Assembly: GCF_002778325.1 (NCBI RefSeq)
Contig: NZ_NESI01000004.1
Location: forward strand, 62,001-126,000
From: Limnohabitans sp. B9-3
Lineage (GTDB): Bacteria > Pseudomonadota > Gammaproteobacteria > Burkholderiales > Burkholderiaceae_C
DNA length: 64,000 nucleotides
Direction: 5' to 3'
A program made the translations under genes and the position numbers. Below, one piece after another: positions 43,273-52,251 of this stretch. Position 1 is the stretch's first letter; each line of letters starts with the position of its first letter. Below the pieces are notes generated by a model. That model saw nothing but the letters and a program-made list of their open reading frames with translations, made no database searches and was not told where the DNA came from.

Positions 43273-44277
43273 ATGAAATTTTTATTCAGCACCCGCATCA
43301 AAACCGCCATGGGCATTGCAGCCCTCACCTTGGGTTCCACGGTCATGGCTCAAACGGAAACTTTGCGCATCCAAGACTACCCGGGCTTGGGCAATATTTT
43401 GGTGCGTGTCGCTGCAGCCAATGGGTATTGTGAAAAAAACGGACTCAAGTGCGAGCTGAAAACCATTCCTGCCGCGCCTTTGGGCATACAAACCCTGATG
43501 GCCGGTGACATTGATGTCGCTTTTGGCCCAGCTGAGGTGGTCATTCAAGCCGCGAACAAGGGGGCGGATCTCAAAATCATCGGCAGCGGCTCACGCGGCA
43601 ACATTTTCTATTTGATGGCTGGGGCTCATACCGAAACGCCCAATTCGGCCAAAGGTTATCCAGCCGTGATGGCGGACCTGAAGGGCAAAAAAATAGGCGT
43701 CACCTCGCGTGGCTCAGGTGCTGAATTTCAGTTGATCGACATGCTCAAAGGTGCGGGCATGACCGGTAGTGATGTGACCATCGTGCCGGTGGGCGCACCG
43801 AACACCGCCTTGCCTGCCATTGCCAACAAGCAAATTGACGCACTCATGCTGTTCTCCCCCATGGACGGTTTTTGTGAGGCTATGAAAGTCTGTCGCGTGA
43901 TTGTGGATCCTCGCAAAGGCGAAGGCCCCAAGGAGATCACGCAGCTCAACGGCGCTGCGGGCCCGATGACTGTGCGAGGAGATTTTGCGCAAAAGAAAGG
44001 CCCCGTATTGGATGCATTTGCAAAGGCCATGCGTGAATCGGAATCCTTTGTTCAAAATCCCGCCAACTTCAATGCCTTGCTCAAAATAGTCAACGACACC
44101 TTCAAAATAGAGGGGCCTACAGGCGCCGCTGCAGTCGAAGCTTCCTTGCGTAACGCCATCACCAGCTCGGGATTTTCCTTAGACCCCAAAGCCTTGCAAG
44201 CTGCCGCCGACTATTTACAAAAAACCGCACAAATCGATAAAACCTTCGACACCTCAAAACTATTGCAATTGCGCTGA
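43273..44277 (+). CDS. NMT1/SsuA-like periplasmic substrate-binding protein
   Basis: 334 residues from ATG 43273, which has GGAG 5 bases upstream; a TTG 15 bases earlier is less likely. A signal peptide ends at TVMAQ. The fold is that of sulfonate/nitrate/pyrimidine-precursor binding proteins: ILVRVAAANGYCEKNGLKCE, GIQTLMAGDIDVAFGPAEV and KGKKIGVTSRGSGAEFQL. It feeds the ABC importer encoded next. The ligand is unknown. Confidence 0.91.
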   Translation: MKFLFSTRIKTAMGIAALTLGSTVMAQTETLRIQDYPGLGNILVRVAAANGYCEKNGLKCELKTIPAAPLGIQTLMAGDIDVAFGPAEVVIQAANKGADLKIIGSGSRGNIFYLMAGAHTETPNSAKGYPAVMADLKGKKIGVTSRGSGAEFQLIDMLKGAGMTGSDVTIVPVGAPNTALPAIANKQIDALMLFSPMDGFCEAMKVCRVIVDPRKGEGPKEITQLNGAAGPMTVRGDFAQKKGPVLDAFAKAMRESESFVQNPANFNALLKIVNDTFKIEGPTGAAAVEASLRNAITSSGFSLDPKALQAAADYLQKTAQIDKTFDTSKLLQLR

Positions 44278-44280
44278 TCC

Positions 44281-45090
44281 ATGGACATCGTCAACGCAAG
44301 CGCCGAGTTGAATCACTCGCCGCTCGCCATCGCAGTCGATGGCGTTCATTTGAGTTTTGATGGCATCACGCCTGTCTTATTTGATGTGTCTTTGCGCATC
44401 AAACAAGGCGAATTTGTGTCTTTGGTTGGCCCCAGCGGCTGCGGCAAAACAACACTGTTGAACATGGCTGCAGGCTTGGTGGCGCAGACCGGCAAGGGCT
44501 CCATTCAAGTGGCGGGCTCAGCACCCCTACAAGGCAATCCTCAAGTGGGCTACATGCTAGCCCGTGACAGTCTGTTGCCTTGGAAGACCGCATTGGGCAA
44601 CGCCATGTTTGGCATGCAAGTTCGCGGCGTGCCTCGTGCTGAGGCTCAAGAACGCGCCCAAGTCATGTTGCAAGAAGTGGGTTTGGCAGGGTTTGAAAAT
44701 GCCTACCCCAAAGCCTTGTCGCATGGCATGCGCCAGAGGGTGGCGCTGGCACGCACCTTTGCCATGGGTTCCTCGGTTCTCTTGATGGACGAACCATTTG
44801 GTGCGCTGGATGCACAAACCAAACTGCAACTCGAAGACCTGTTGCTTCGCCTGTGCCAACAACACAAGCAGTCGGTGCTGTTTGTCACGCACGATTTGTC
44901 GGAGGCTGTCGCCGTATCTGATCGCGTGGTGGTCATGACGTCTAGGCCTGGGCGCATCGTGGCCGACATTGCGATTGATTTGCCACGTCCGCGTTCCATT
45001 CGCGAGCTACAAAAAGATCCGCATTTTCACGAACTGTATGCGCAAATCTGGTCGCACCTTGAGTCTGGTTGGAGCAAACATGAAGGCTGA
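44281..45090 (+). CDS. ABC importer ATPase, SsuB/TauB-like
   Basis: 269 residues. Walker A GPSGCGKTT at 50-58, Walker B SVLLMDEPFGALD near 160-172, and H-loop VLFVTHDLSEAV. The signature motif reads LSHGMRQR instead of the usual LSGGM, a substitution of the second conserved Gly-preceding position. It starts 3 bases after the binding-protein stop and overlaps the permease start by 11 bases. Confidence 0.93.
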   Translation: MDIVNASAELNHSPLAIAVDGVHLSFDGITPVLFDVSLRIKQGEFVSLVGPSGCGKTTLLNMAAGLVAQTGKGSIQVAGSAPLQGNPQVGYMLARDSLLPWKTALGNAMFGMQVRGVPRAEAQERAQVMLQEVGLAGFENAYPKALSHGMRQRVALARTFAMGSSVLLMDEPFGALDAQTKLQLEDLLLRLCQQHKQSVLFVTHDLSEAVAVSDRVVVMTSRPGRIVADIAIDLPRPRSIRELQKDPHFHELYAQIWSHLESGWSKHEG

Positions 45091-45835
45091 AAAATTGAAA
45101 TGGCTGGTCGTACATCTCGCCTTCATCGGCATGATGTTGGCGCTGGGCGAATGGCTGACTGCCAACCGTTGGCTCGATCCCACGTTTGTGGGGCAACCCA
45201 GCGGCATCCTCAAATTTTTATGGAACAACATCACGTCAGGGCAGCTCTGGGTGGACATGGGCTGGACCATGGCCGGCACCTTGATTTCTTTTTTACTCGG
45301 CAGTGTGGCGGCCATTGCCGTTGGACTCGTCTTTGTGGGATTTCCAAAGTTTGAGAAGTTCCTAGACCCTTATTTGAACGCGATGAACGTGATGCCACGT
45401 ATTGCGTTGGCACCACTGTTCATTTTGTGGTTTGGCTTAGGGCTAGGGTCAAAGATTGCGTTGGGTTGCAGCCTGACGTTCTTCATTGTCCTGTCGAGCA
45501 CCGTCGCAGGCATTCGTGGCGTTAGCCAAGACCACGTCACCCTTTGCAAGACCTTGGGGGCGAGTGCCGTTTCCACCTTCTTTCAGGTCACTCTGCCCGG
45601 CGCTGTGCCCGTGATTTTTTCGGGCTTGCGCTTAGGTCTGATCTATTCGCTGCTGGGCGTGATTGGTGCAGAAATCATTGCCTCAGAAAAGGGCCTGGGC
45701 CAATCACTGGCTTATCTGGGCTCCACATTTGAAGTCAACGGCGTGATGGCCTTGCTCTTGGTCTTGGCCCTGATCGGTGTCAGCGTGATGAAAACCATGA
45801 CATGGCTTGAAAAACGATTGCTCCACTGGCAATGA
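45080..45835 (+). CDS. ABC importer permease, SsuC/TauC-like
   Basis: 251 residues from the ATG at 45080; the frame is open further upstream but that part overlaps the ATPase gene. About six membrane helices. The EAA-loop region is KTLGASAVSTFFQVTLPGAV (about 190-210), the cytoplasmic contact to the ATPase. It belongs to the nitrate/sulfonate/bicarbonate importer family. Confidence 0.93.
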   Translation: MKAEKLKWLVVHLAFIGMMLALGEWLTANRWLDPTFVGQPSGILKFLWNNITSGQLWVDMGWTMAGTLISFLLGSVAAIAVGLVFVGFPKFEKFLDPYLNAMNVMPRIALAPLFILWFGLGLGSKIALGCSLTFFIVLSSTVAGIRGVSQDHVTLCKTLGASAVSTFFQVTLPGAVPVIFSGLRLGLIYSLLGVIGAEIIASEKGLGQSLAYLGSTFEVNGVMALLLVLALIGVSVMKTMTWLEKRLLHWQ

Positions 45836-45881
45836 ACCCAAACTTCCCAAAGCATTTTTAACTTTCCGAAAGTGAGCCCCC

Positions 45882-46808
45882 ATGGCCAATACCAAACCCC
45901 TGAAACTCATCAACATTGCCAAGCGCTACAAGCACATCACCCCCGTGCCGCGCATGCCGAACTTTGCCGCTTGGATCGAAGGCGTCGACCTGACCAAGCC
46001 GCTGAGCAAAGAAGTGCAAGCCGAGTTGCGCCAAGCCCTGTTTGACTTTGAGGTCATCTTCTTCAAACCCCAAGTGATCACGCCTGCGCAACATATCAGC
46101 TTGGCTAAAGTGTTTGGCCCCCTGTCGTCAGGCTCTTACTTTGAGCGCCACCCCGATGCACCGGAGTTGGAAGTCATCCACTCGGACCCCGCGCGACCAC
46201 CCTCGATTGACAACTGGCACACCGACATCAGCTGGAAACAGCGTCCACCTTTAGGCACCGCCATTCAAATCACGGTGACGCCACCCGCAGGCGGCAACAC
46301 CTGCTGGATCAGCACCAGCAAAGCCTATGAGTGGCTCTCTCCAGGCATGAAAAAATACCTGGACGGTCTAACGGCCGTGCACAGCTGGGAGGTTTCAGGC
46401 TTTCGCGAAGCACTCGGCAAACGCGGCGACGAAGCCTTGATCGCAGCGATCAAGGCCTTCAAGCCCGTGGTGCATCCTGTTGTGCGCGTGAACCCAGACT
46501 CAGGCCGCAAATGCATTTATGTCAACAGCGATTTCACGCGCAACATCGAAGGCGTCGATCGCCACGAAGCCGTGGGCATGCTGCGCTTTTTACTGGACTG
46601 GATGAAAAAACCCGAGTTCATGGTGCACCATCAATGGGAACCCCACGGCATCGCCATCTGGGACAACCGCTCCACACAACACTATGCGGTGGCGGATTAC
46701 TGGCCACACAGCCGAGTCAACCAACGCGTCACATTTGATGAGCCGGGCAGCAAAGCCGACAAGGTGAATGTGAACAAGAAGGTTTTGGGCGGCGGAAAAC
46801 TCAACTGA
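45882..46808 (+). CDS. TauD/TfdA-family Fe(II)/2-oxoglutarate dioxygenase
   Basis: 308 residues. Iron ligands His 113 and Asp 115 lie in NWHTDISW, with the distal His 267 in WDNRSTQHYAV; an Arg in SRVNQRVTF (about 278-282) would bind 2-oxoglutarate. Family members hydroxylate sulfonates, alkyl sulfates, phenoxyacetates or similar, releasing an aldehyde or carbonyl plus sulfite/sulfate. Forty-six bases after an SsuABC-like importer and 12 bases before an aldehyde dehydrogenase, it is the likely first enzyme after import; the substrate is not established. Confidence 0.93.
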   Translation: MANTKPLKLINIAKRYKHITPVPRMPNFAAWIEGVDLTKPLSKEVQAELRQALFDFEVIFFKPQVITPAQHISLAKVFGPLSSGSYFERHPDAPELEVIHSDPARPPSIDNWHTDISWKQRPPLGTAIQITVTPPAGGNTCWISTSKAYEWLSPGMKKYLDGLTAVHSWEVSGFREALGKRGDEALIAAIKAFKPVVHPVVRVNPDSGRKCIYVNSDFTRNIEGVDRHEAVGMLRFLLDWMKKPEFMVHHQWEPHGIAIWDNRSTQHYAVADYWPHSRVNQRVTFDEPGSKADKVNVNKKVLGGGKLN

Positions 46809-46820
46809 AATAAGTAAAAA

Positions 46821-48239
46821 ATGACGATCGATACCAATCACATCTCAAAAGTCTTTGACGCTCAGGCAGCCACAGCACTTCGCCTGAGAAGCTCAACGGC
46901 CAATGAGCGCATTGCAAAGATTCGGAGGTTACGCGATGCCGTGATTGCGCACACAGAGGATTGGTATCACGCTGCTTACCTAGACTTCAAGAAACCGCAA
47001 GGCGAAGTTGATCTTGCTGAAATCTTGCCCGTGTGCATGGAAGCGAATGACGCCATTCGCAACCTCAAAAAATGGATGAAGCCAACCCATGTTTGGCCGA
47101 CCCTGTTGACCTTGGGTATGCGAAGTCACGTGCAACACACACCCCGTGGACGTTGCCTGATCGTTGGCCCGTTCAACTACCCTGTGAATTTGACGTTAGG
47201 GCCCTTGGTTTCAGCCATCGCCGCGGGCAATACGGCCATTTTGAAACCTTCTGAATTGACGCCCCATCTTTCTGGATTGATCTGCAAGGTGGTGCGTGAG
47301 GTTTTCACGGAAGACGAGGTCGCCATCTTTGAAGGTGAAGCGGAGGTGTCGCAGGCACTCTTGGCGCTGCCTTTTGATCACATCTTTTTCACAGGCAGTC
47401 CAACGATTGGCAAGTACGTCATGGGTGCTGCTGCCAAGAACTTGGCAAGTGTGACCTTGGAGTTGGGCGGTAAAAGTCCGACCATCATCGATGAAACGGC
47501 CAACCTCAAGTTGGCTGCAACCAATGTCATGTGGGCCAAGTTTGCCAATGCGGGTCAGACCTGTATCGCACCAGACTATGTGTTTGTGCATGAAAACGTC
47601 AAGGATGCGTGGCTGGCCTGCTGTCGCGAACAACTCATCAAAGCGTATGGCACGACGCTCGAGGCGCAAAAGAGCAGCCCCCACCTGGCGCACATCGTGA
47701 ACGGACGGCATACCAAGCGTATCAAGGCGCTGTTGGATGATGCACAGGCCCAAGGCGCACGCACCATCACGGGCGGAGGCGCCAGTGAGGGAGACTGCTT
47801 CATTCAGCCGACCTTGCTTGACCAAGTGTCCCCCACCTCTCGGATCATGGAGGAAGAGATCTTTGGCCCATTGCTTCCTGTGATTAGCTATAGCAACCTG
47901 GATGAGGTGATTGCGCACATCAACGAAGGTCCTAAGCCTCTTGCGCTTTATATCTACAGCCGCAGCAATGCACATATTGACAAAGTTCTGACGCAGACCG
48001 TGTCGGGTGGTGCTTGCGTCAATCACGCCCTGATGCAGTTTCTTCAGGGAAATTTGCCATTTGGCGGAATCAATAACTCAGGCATTGGCAATGCACATGG
48101 CCACTATGGGTTCAAGGCTTTCAGCCATGAGCGCGGCGTCGTGCGTACGCAGTTTTCATTCGCCGCCACCTTGTTCTCTGCCGGAGAAGTCCCTGGGATG
48201 ATTCGTCAAGCGATCAAGTCCGCTTTCAAAATTTTGTAA
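46821..48239 (+). CDS. aldehyde dehydrogenase, class 3 / coniferyl-type
   Basis: 472 residues. RCLIVGPFNYPVNLTLGPLV (111-130) marks the cofactor region, Glu 214 in LELGGKSP and the nucleophile Cys 248 in ANAGQTCIAPDY are intact, and EEEIFGPLLPVISY follows. Class 3 enzymes often prefer aromatic or long-chain aliphatic aldehydes, and the C terminus is hydrophobic. As last gene of the importer/dioxygenase operon it probably oxidises the aldehyde released by the dioxygenase (inference). Confidence 0.93.
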   Translation: MTIDTNHISKVFDAQAATALRLRSSTANERIAKIRRLRDAVIAHTEDWYHAAYLDFKKPQGEVDLAEILPVCMEANDAIRNLKKWMKPTHVWPTLLTLGMRSHVQHTPRGRCLIVGPFNYPVNLTLGPLVSAIAAGNTAILKPSELTPHLSGLICKVVREVFTEDEVAIFEGEAEVSQALLALPFDHIFFTGSPTIGKYVMGAAAKNLASVTLELGGKSPTIIDETANLKLAATNVMWAKFANAGQTCIAPDYVFVHENVKDAWLACCREQLIKAYGTTLEAQKSSPHLAHIVNGRHTKRIKALLDDAQAQGARTITGGGASEGDCFIQPTLLDQVSPTSRIMEEEIFGPLLPVISYSNLDEVIAHINEGPKPLALYIYSRSNAHIDKVLTQTVSGGACVNHALMQFLQGNLPFGGINNSGIGNAHGHYGFKAFSHERGVVRTQFSFAATLFSAGEVPGMIRQAIKSAFKIL

Positions 48240-48260
48240 TCTGCCATGTGATTGGCAGAT
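48239..48260 (+). terminator. hairpin after aldehyde dehydrogenase
   Basis: ATCTGCCA, loop TGTGAT, TGGCAGAT begins at the stop codon. The 8-bp stem is perfect, but no T run follows; it may mark the operon end or act in RNA stability. Confidence 0.4.
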
Positions 48261-48275
48261 CACGGCCCGGCACGA

Positions 48276-48713
48276 TCAGACGCCGTGCCCCTTGATATAG
48301 GTTTCCAGAAACTTGATCTGGTTGCCCTGGAGTTCAATGATATTTTTGACCAAGTCACCCACCGAAATAACACCCACCACCTTATTGGCTTCAAGGACTG
48401 GCAAGTGCCTGATGTGCTTGTGAACCATGATCGCCATGCACTCTTCTAAGGAGTTGGAGAGCGTCACGGTGAGAGGGTTCGCTGTCATGATTTTGGAGAC
48501 CGCAACCTGCGTGGGATTGAGGTGTGGCAACAACACTTTGATGGCGCAATCGCCTTGAGAAACGATGCCCTTCAAGTCGCCGTCATCGATGACGAGGACG
48601 GCCCTGACGCGGAAATCGCGCATGATTTTCAAGGCACTGTCGACAGGGTCAGAAGACCGAACAGAAAAAATGGTGCTTGCTTTTTGATCAACAATTTTTT
48701 TAACAGTCGTCAT
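48276..48713 (-). CDS. two-CBS-domain protein
   Basis: 145 residues from ATG 48713, with AAGG 8 bases upstream. Two CBS motifs: SSDPVDSALKIMRDFRVRAV (about 20-60) and MTANPLTVTLSNSLEECMAI (about 78-125), each followed by a GIVSQGD/GVISVGD strand. Such proteins bind adenine nucleotides as energy sensors. No partner domain; target unknown. Confidence 0.92.
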   Translation of the reverse strand: MTTVKKIVDQKASTIFSVRSSDPVDSALKIMRDFRVRAVLVIDDGDLKGIVSQGDCAIKVLLPHLNPTQVAVSKIMTANPLTVTLSNSLEECMAIMVHKHIRHLPVLEANKVVGVISVGDLVKNIIELQGNQIKFLETYIKGHGV

Positions 48714-48822
48714 GAAATCTGCCTTGAGAGTTACCAAACTTATAGTCTAACAAAAGTACAAGGTCTCGCAGCCATGGCCATTCACACCTTCAGTTTGAAG
48801 CGGTGCTGCCAAGGAAAGCACC

Positions 48823-49179
48823 TCAATCTTTAGGCAGGTAACGCTTCTCCCGGATTTCACGCACCTCCACATCTTCAATCACATCGGATTTAGAGCTTGA
48901 ACGATGCGTATGTGCTGGCTCTTCATGCCGTGGCGCATCGCTTTGACTGGACCAACGAAACCCACCAGACCAGCGTGCACCTTGGCCAGACTGCATGCCT
49001 TTGCGCATGGTTTGTACTTGTTGCCACATCATCACCACTTGTGGCTTTTTTCCCGTCAGCAGCCAACGTAGAGAGGCAAAAACGATGAACAAGGCCAACC
49101 ATCCCAAGACGACCAAAGTCATCAACACAGCGAAAGCCATGCCTAACAAAGTGATGAGCAAACGAGTAAAAAGCGCCAT
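48823..49179 (-). CDS. small membrane protein with charged C-terminal tail, unknown
   Basis: 118 residues from the ATG at 49179; the frame extends upstream over the queG end but without support. A long hydrophobic N terminus (about 5-42, LLITLLGMAFAVLMTLVVLG) makes one or two membrane helices, followed by a basic/polar tail ending VREIREKRYLPKD. I do not recognise a family. It lies 54 bases downstream of queG. Confidence 0.72.
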   Translation of the reverse strand: MALFTRLLITLLGMAFAVLMTLVVLGWLALFIVFASLRWLLTGKKPQVVMMWQQVQTMRKGMQSGQGARWSGGFRWSSQSDAPRHEEPAHTHRSSSKSDVIEDVEVREIREKRYLPKD

Positions 49180-49232
49180 AGGTTGATAGTAACTGGGACG
49201 ATCGCGGTTGTCGCACAAGACGCGTTGAAGCC

Positions 49233-50336
49233 TTAGCAAGCGCTTTGCCGCAACGCCCACTGCACATGGTCACGGACCACCTCGCTCTCATGCGTGAGAT
49301 GAGCTTCCAAGGCTTGGCGTAAGGTCAACTGATCAGTTTGGCGCAGCGCATTGCCCGCTGCGACCGCCAAATTGCGCACCCAACGCGTATGGCCAATGCG
49401 CCGAATGGGACTGCCCTCCGTGATGCGTAAAAACTCAACTTCAGTCCACGCCAACAAACGGGCGATGTCTTGCCCCACCAACCCCGTTCGTGCGTCAAAG
49501 TCGGGCAAGCTGGAGGTTTGGGCAAATTTGTTCCAAGGGCAAATCAACTGGCAGTCGTCGCAGCCGTAAATGTGGTTGCCCATCAAGGGACGCAGGGCTT
49601 CGTCGATGGGACCTGCGTGCTCAATCGTCAAATACGAAATGCAACGTCGCGCATCCACCACACCCGGTGCCACGATGGCTTGGGTCGGGCACACGTCGAT
49701 GCAGGCGGTGCATTGGCCGCAATGCGCGCTGGTGGGCTCAGAGGCTGGCAGGGCAATGTTGAGAAAAATCTCGCCCAAAAAAAACATGGAGCCCGCCTCG
49801 CGGTTGAGCACCAAGGTGTGCTTGCCGCGCCAGCCCTGCCCACTGCGGGCGGCCAACTCGGCCTCCAACACGGGCGCGGAGTCGGTGAAGGCGCGGTATT
49901 GCAAACCGTCTTGGGGCAACTCTGCCGCATGAGCCATCAAAAAAGCGTCAATTTGGCGCGCCAAGGTGTCTAAGCGTTGGCGCAGCACCTTGTGGTAGTC
50001 ACGCCCTCTTGCGTAGACGGACACCACGGCTTCATGCGGTTCGCGTAAACGCTGCCACTCACGTTCTTGCCAATCGGTGGGGGTGTCGCGCGGCAAATAG
50101 TTCATACGCGCCGTTACCACGCTCAAAGTGCCCGGCACCAACTCGGCGGGGCGGGCGCGCTTCATGCCGTGGCGGGCCATGTAGTCCATCTCACCATGAA
50201 AATTTTGCGCCAACCAGGCTTGCAAATGCGGCTCGGCAGACGACAAATCCAAAGGTGCCACCGCAATTTGGGAAAATCCAAGGGAATTCCCCAAATTCTG
50301 AATTTCTGATAGCAATAATTGGTGAAAACTAGACAA
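49233..50336 (-). CDS. queG: epoxyqueuosine reductase QueG
   Basis: 367 residues from a TTG at 50336 that has AAGGA 6 bases upstream. The frame stays open for 131 codons further, but that part is a shadow of tsaE. The cobalamin-dependent domain contains GEMDYMARHGMKRARPAELV; two 4Fe-4S motifs follow, CGQCTACIDVCP and CDDCQLICPWN; a HEAT-like C terminus ends the protein. It makes queuosine in tRNA and needs B12, which the upstream btu operon would provide. Confidence 0.9.
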   Translation of the reverse strand: MSSFHQLLLSEIQNLGNSLGFSQIAVAPLDLSSAEPHLQAWLAQNFHGEMDYMARHGMKRARPAELVPGTLSVVTARMNYLPRDTPTDWQEREWQRLREPHEAVVSVYARGRDYHKVLRQRLDTLARQIDAFLMAHAAELPQDGLQYRAFTDSAPVLEAELAARSGQGWRGKHTLVLNREAGSMFFLGEIFLNIALPASEPTSAHCGQCTACIDVCPTQAIVAPGVVDARRCISYLTIEHAGPIDEALRPLMGNHIYGCDDCQLICPWNKFAQTSSLPDFDARTGLVGQDIARLLAWTEVEFLRITEGSPIRRIGHTRWVRNLAVAAGNALRQTDQLTLRQALEAHLTHESEVVRDHVQWALRQSAC

Positions 50337-50825
50337 CCGACGTCCTTGAAGAATTCCGCCATTGTAAAAACTCTCTCTTGGCCCGATGAAGCCGCCACCG
50401 CCGCCTTTGCACGCCAGTTGGCGCAGGCCTTGGTGCGCGCTGCAAATGGCCTGCATGCTTGTATCACCTTGCAGGGCGACTTGGGCGCGGGCAAGACCAC
50501 GTTGGTGCGCCACCTCTTGCGTGCGCTTGGTGTGGCAGGCCGCGTCAAGAGCCCGACGTATGCCGTGGTTGAGCCCTACGAGGTGGCTGACGGGCACATT
50601 TGGCATTTTGATTTTTACCGCTTCAGCGATCCACGCGAGTGGGAAGATGCCGGCTTTCGCGACATCTTTGCCAGCCCCGGCCTCACGCTGTGCGAGTGGC
50701 CACAAAACGCCGAAGGCGTGATGCCCCACCCAGATCTAGACATCCACATTCAAGTGGGCGACGACGACCAACGTAGCGTCACGCTGCACGCCCACACCGC
50801 GCGTGGTCAGGCGCTGCTGGGATGA
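50322..50825 (+). CDS. tsaE: tRNA threonylcarbamoyladenosine biosynthesis ATPase TsaE
   Basis: 167 residues if GTG 50322 is used; TTG at 50319 or 50346 are alternatives, and no ATG is available. Walker A QGDLGAGKTTLV near 56-67 and the segment SPTYAVVEPYEVADGHIWHF-DFYR are diagnostic. TsaE drives the t6A modification with TsaB/TsaD. The stop overlaps the amidase ATG (ATGA). The start region overlaps the divergent queG start. Confidence 0.88.
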   Translation: MKTRQPTSLKNSAIVKTLSWPDEAATAAFARQLAQALVRAANGLHACITLQGDLGAGKTTLVRHLLRALGVAGRVKSPTYAVVEPYEVADGHIWHFDFYRFSDPREWEDAGFRDIFASPGLTLCEWPQNAEGVMPHPDLDIHIQVGDDDQRSVTLHAHTARGQALLG

Positions 50826-52246
50826 ACAAGCCGCTACCCAGACGCACCGTGCTCAAAGGCGGCACCTTGGCCCTGCTGCTGGGCAGCGCCGACATTGCGC
50901 GGGGCGCCACCATCGTGGCCGTGCGTGTGTGGCCGGCGGTCGACTACACGCGGGTGACGATTGAGAGCGACACTGCCCTCAAAACCACGCCCCTGTTTGT
51001 GGCCAACCCACCCCGCTTGGCGGTGGACATCGACGGCATCGAACTCAACCCCGCGCTGCGCGAATTGGTCGGCAAAGTGCGCTCCGACGACCCGTACATC
51101 ACTGGGGTGCGTGTGGGTCAATACACACCCAACACCGTGCGCTTGGTGCTGGACTTGCGGCAAATGGTGCAACCCCAAGTCTTCAACCTGCAACCCGTCA
51201 ATGCGGGCGGTGCGCGCTACCAACACCGCTTGGTGCTGGACCTCTACCCTTCCAAAGTGGCCGATCCGCTGGAAGCGCTGATCGTTGACCGGCTCAACGG
51301 CACACAAACCAACGTGCCATCGATGACGGCTACCCCGCCTGTCTCAGCCAACGCCTTGGGCACCGCGCCCGACCCCATGGCTGATTTACTCGCCAGCCAA
51401 AACCGACAACCCCAGCCCTTGGCTGCGCAGGCTCCAGCCTCCAGTGCGTCGGGTGCTTCAACGCCGTTCACCTCCGCAGCCTCGGTGGGCAACAACGCCA
51501 GCCAAGGCAGCGAGCGCTTCATCATCGTGGCGCTGGACCCGGGGCACGGCGGCGAAGACCCAGGGGCGATTGGCCCACGCGGAACGAAAGAAAAAGACGT
51601 GGTGCTGCAAATTGCCCACCGCATGCGTGACCGCATCAACAGCACCGTCATCCAAACCAAATTCGGCAAATTGCCTATGCGCGCCTACCTCACGCGCGAC
51701 GGCGACTTCTTTGTGCCCTTACAAGTTCGAGTCGACAAAGCGCGGCGCGTGCAAGCCGATTTATTCATCAGCCTGCACGCCGATGCATTTTTTACACCGC
51801 AAGCCAAAGGCGCGAGCGTGTTTGCGCTCAGCCAAGGCGCGGCTTCTAGCGCAGCAGCTCGCTGGATGGCAACCCAAGAAAACCGCGCCGACTTGGTGGG
51901 TGGGCTGAACATCAAGACCCAAGACGCCACTGTGCAACGCGCCCTGCTGGACATGAGCACCACCGCCCAGATCAACGACAGCCTCAAGCTCGGCAGCGAA
52001 ATGCTGGGGCAAATTCGGCGCATTGGCAAACTGCACAAACCGCAAGTCGAACAAGCCGGATTTGCGGTGCTCAAAGCACCTGACATTCCAAGCGTGTTGG
52101 TTGAAACTGCCTTCATCAGCAACCCCGACGAAGAAGCCCGCTTGACCAGCGAAAGCTACCAAAACGAACTCGCCAACGCGTTGATGAAAAGTATTGAGCG
52201 CTACTTCTCACGCAACCCACCGCTGGCTCGCACCCGAAACACCTGA
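50822..52246 (+). CDS. amiC: N-acetylmuramoyl-L-alanine amidase AmiC type
   Basis: 474 residues. The N terminus NKPLPRRTVLKGGTLALLLG carries a twin-arginine-like signal. An AMIN domain (about 30-130) targets the septum; a Pro/Ala/Ser linker with low complexity follows (about 170-230); Amidase_3 (about 237-465) has zinc residues in VALDPGHGGEDPGAIG, SLHADAFF and VLVETAFISNPDEE. It cleaves peptidoglycan cross-wall during division. tsaE-amiC linkage is common in proteobacteria. Confidence 0.94.
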   Translation: MNKPLPRRTVLKGGTLALLLGSADIARGATIVAVRVWPAVDYTRVTIESDTALKTTPLFVANPPRLAVDIDGIELNPALRELVGKVRSDDPYITGVRVGQYTPNTVRLVLDLRQMVQPQVFNLQPVNAGGARYQHRLVLDLYPSKVADPLEALIVDRLNGTQTNVPSMTATPPVSANALGTAPDPMADLLASQNRQPQPLAAQAPASSASGASTPFTSAASVGNNASQGSERFIIVALDPGHGGEDPGAIGPRGTKEKDVVLQIAHRMRDRINSTVIQTKFGKLPMRAYLTRDGDFFVPLQVRVDKARRVQADLFISLHADAFFTPQAKGASVFALSQGAASSAAARWMATQENRADLVGGLNIKTQDATVQRALLDMSTTAQINDSLKLGSEMLGQIRRIGKLHKPQVEQAGFAVLKAPDIPSVLVETAFISNPDEEARLTSESYQNELANALMKSIERYFSRNPPLARTRNT

Positions 52247-52251
52247 ACGCC

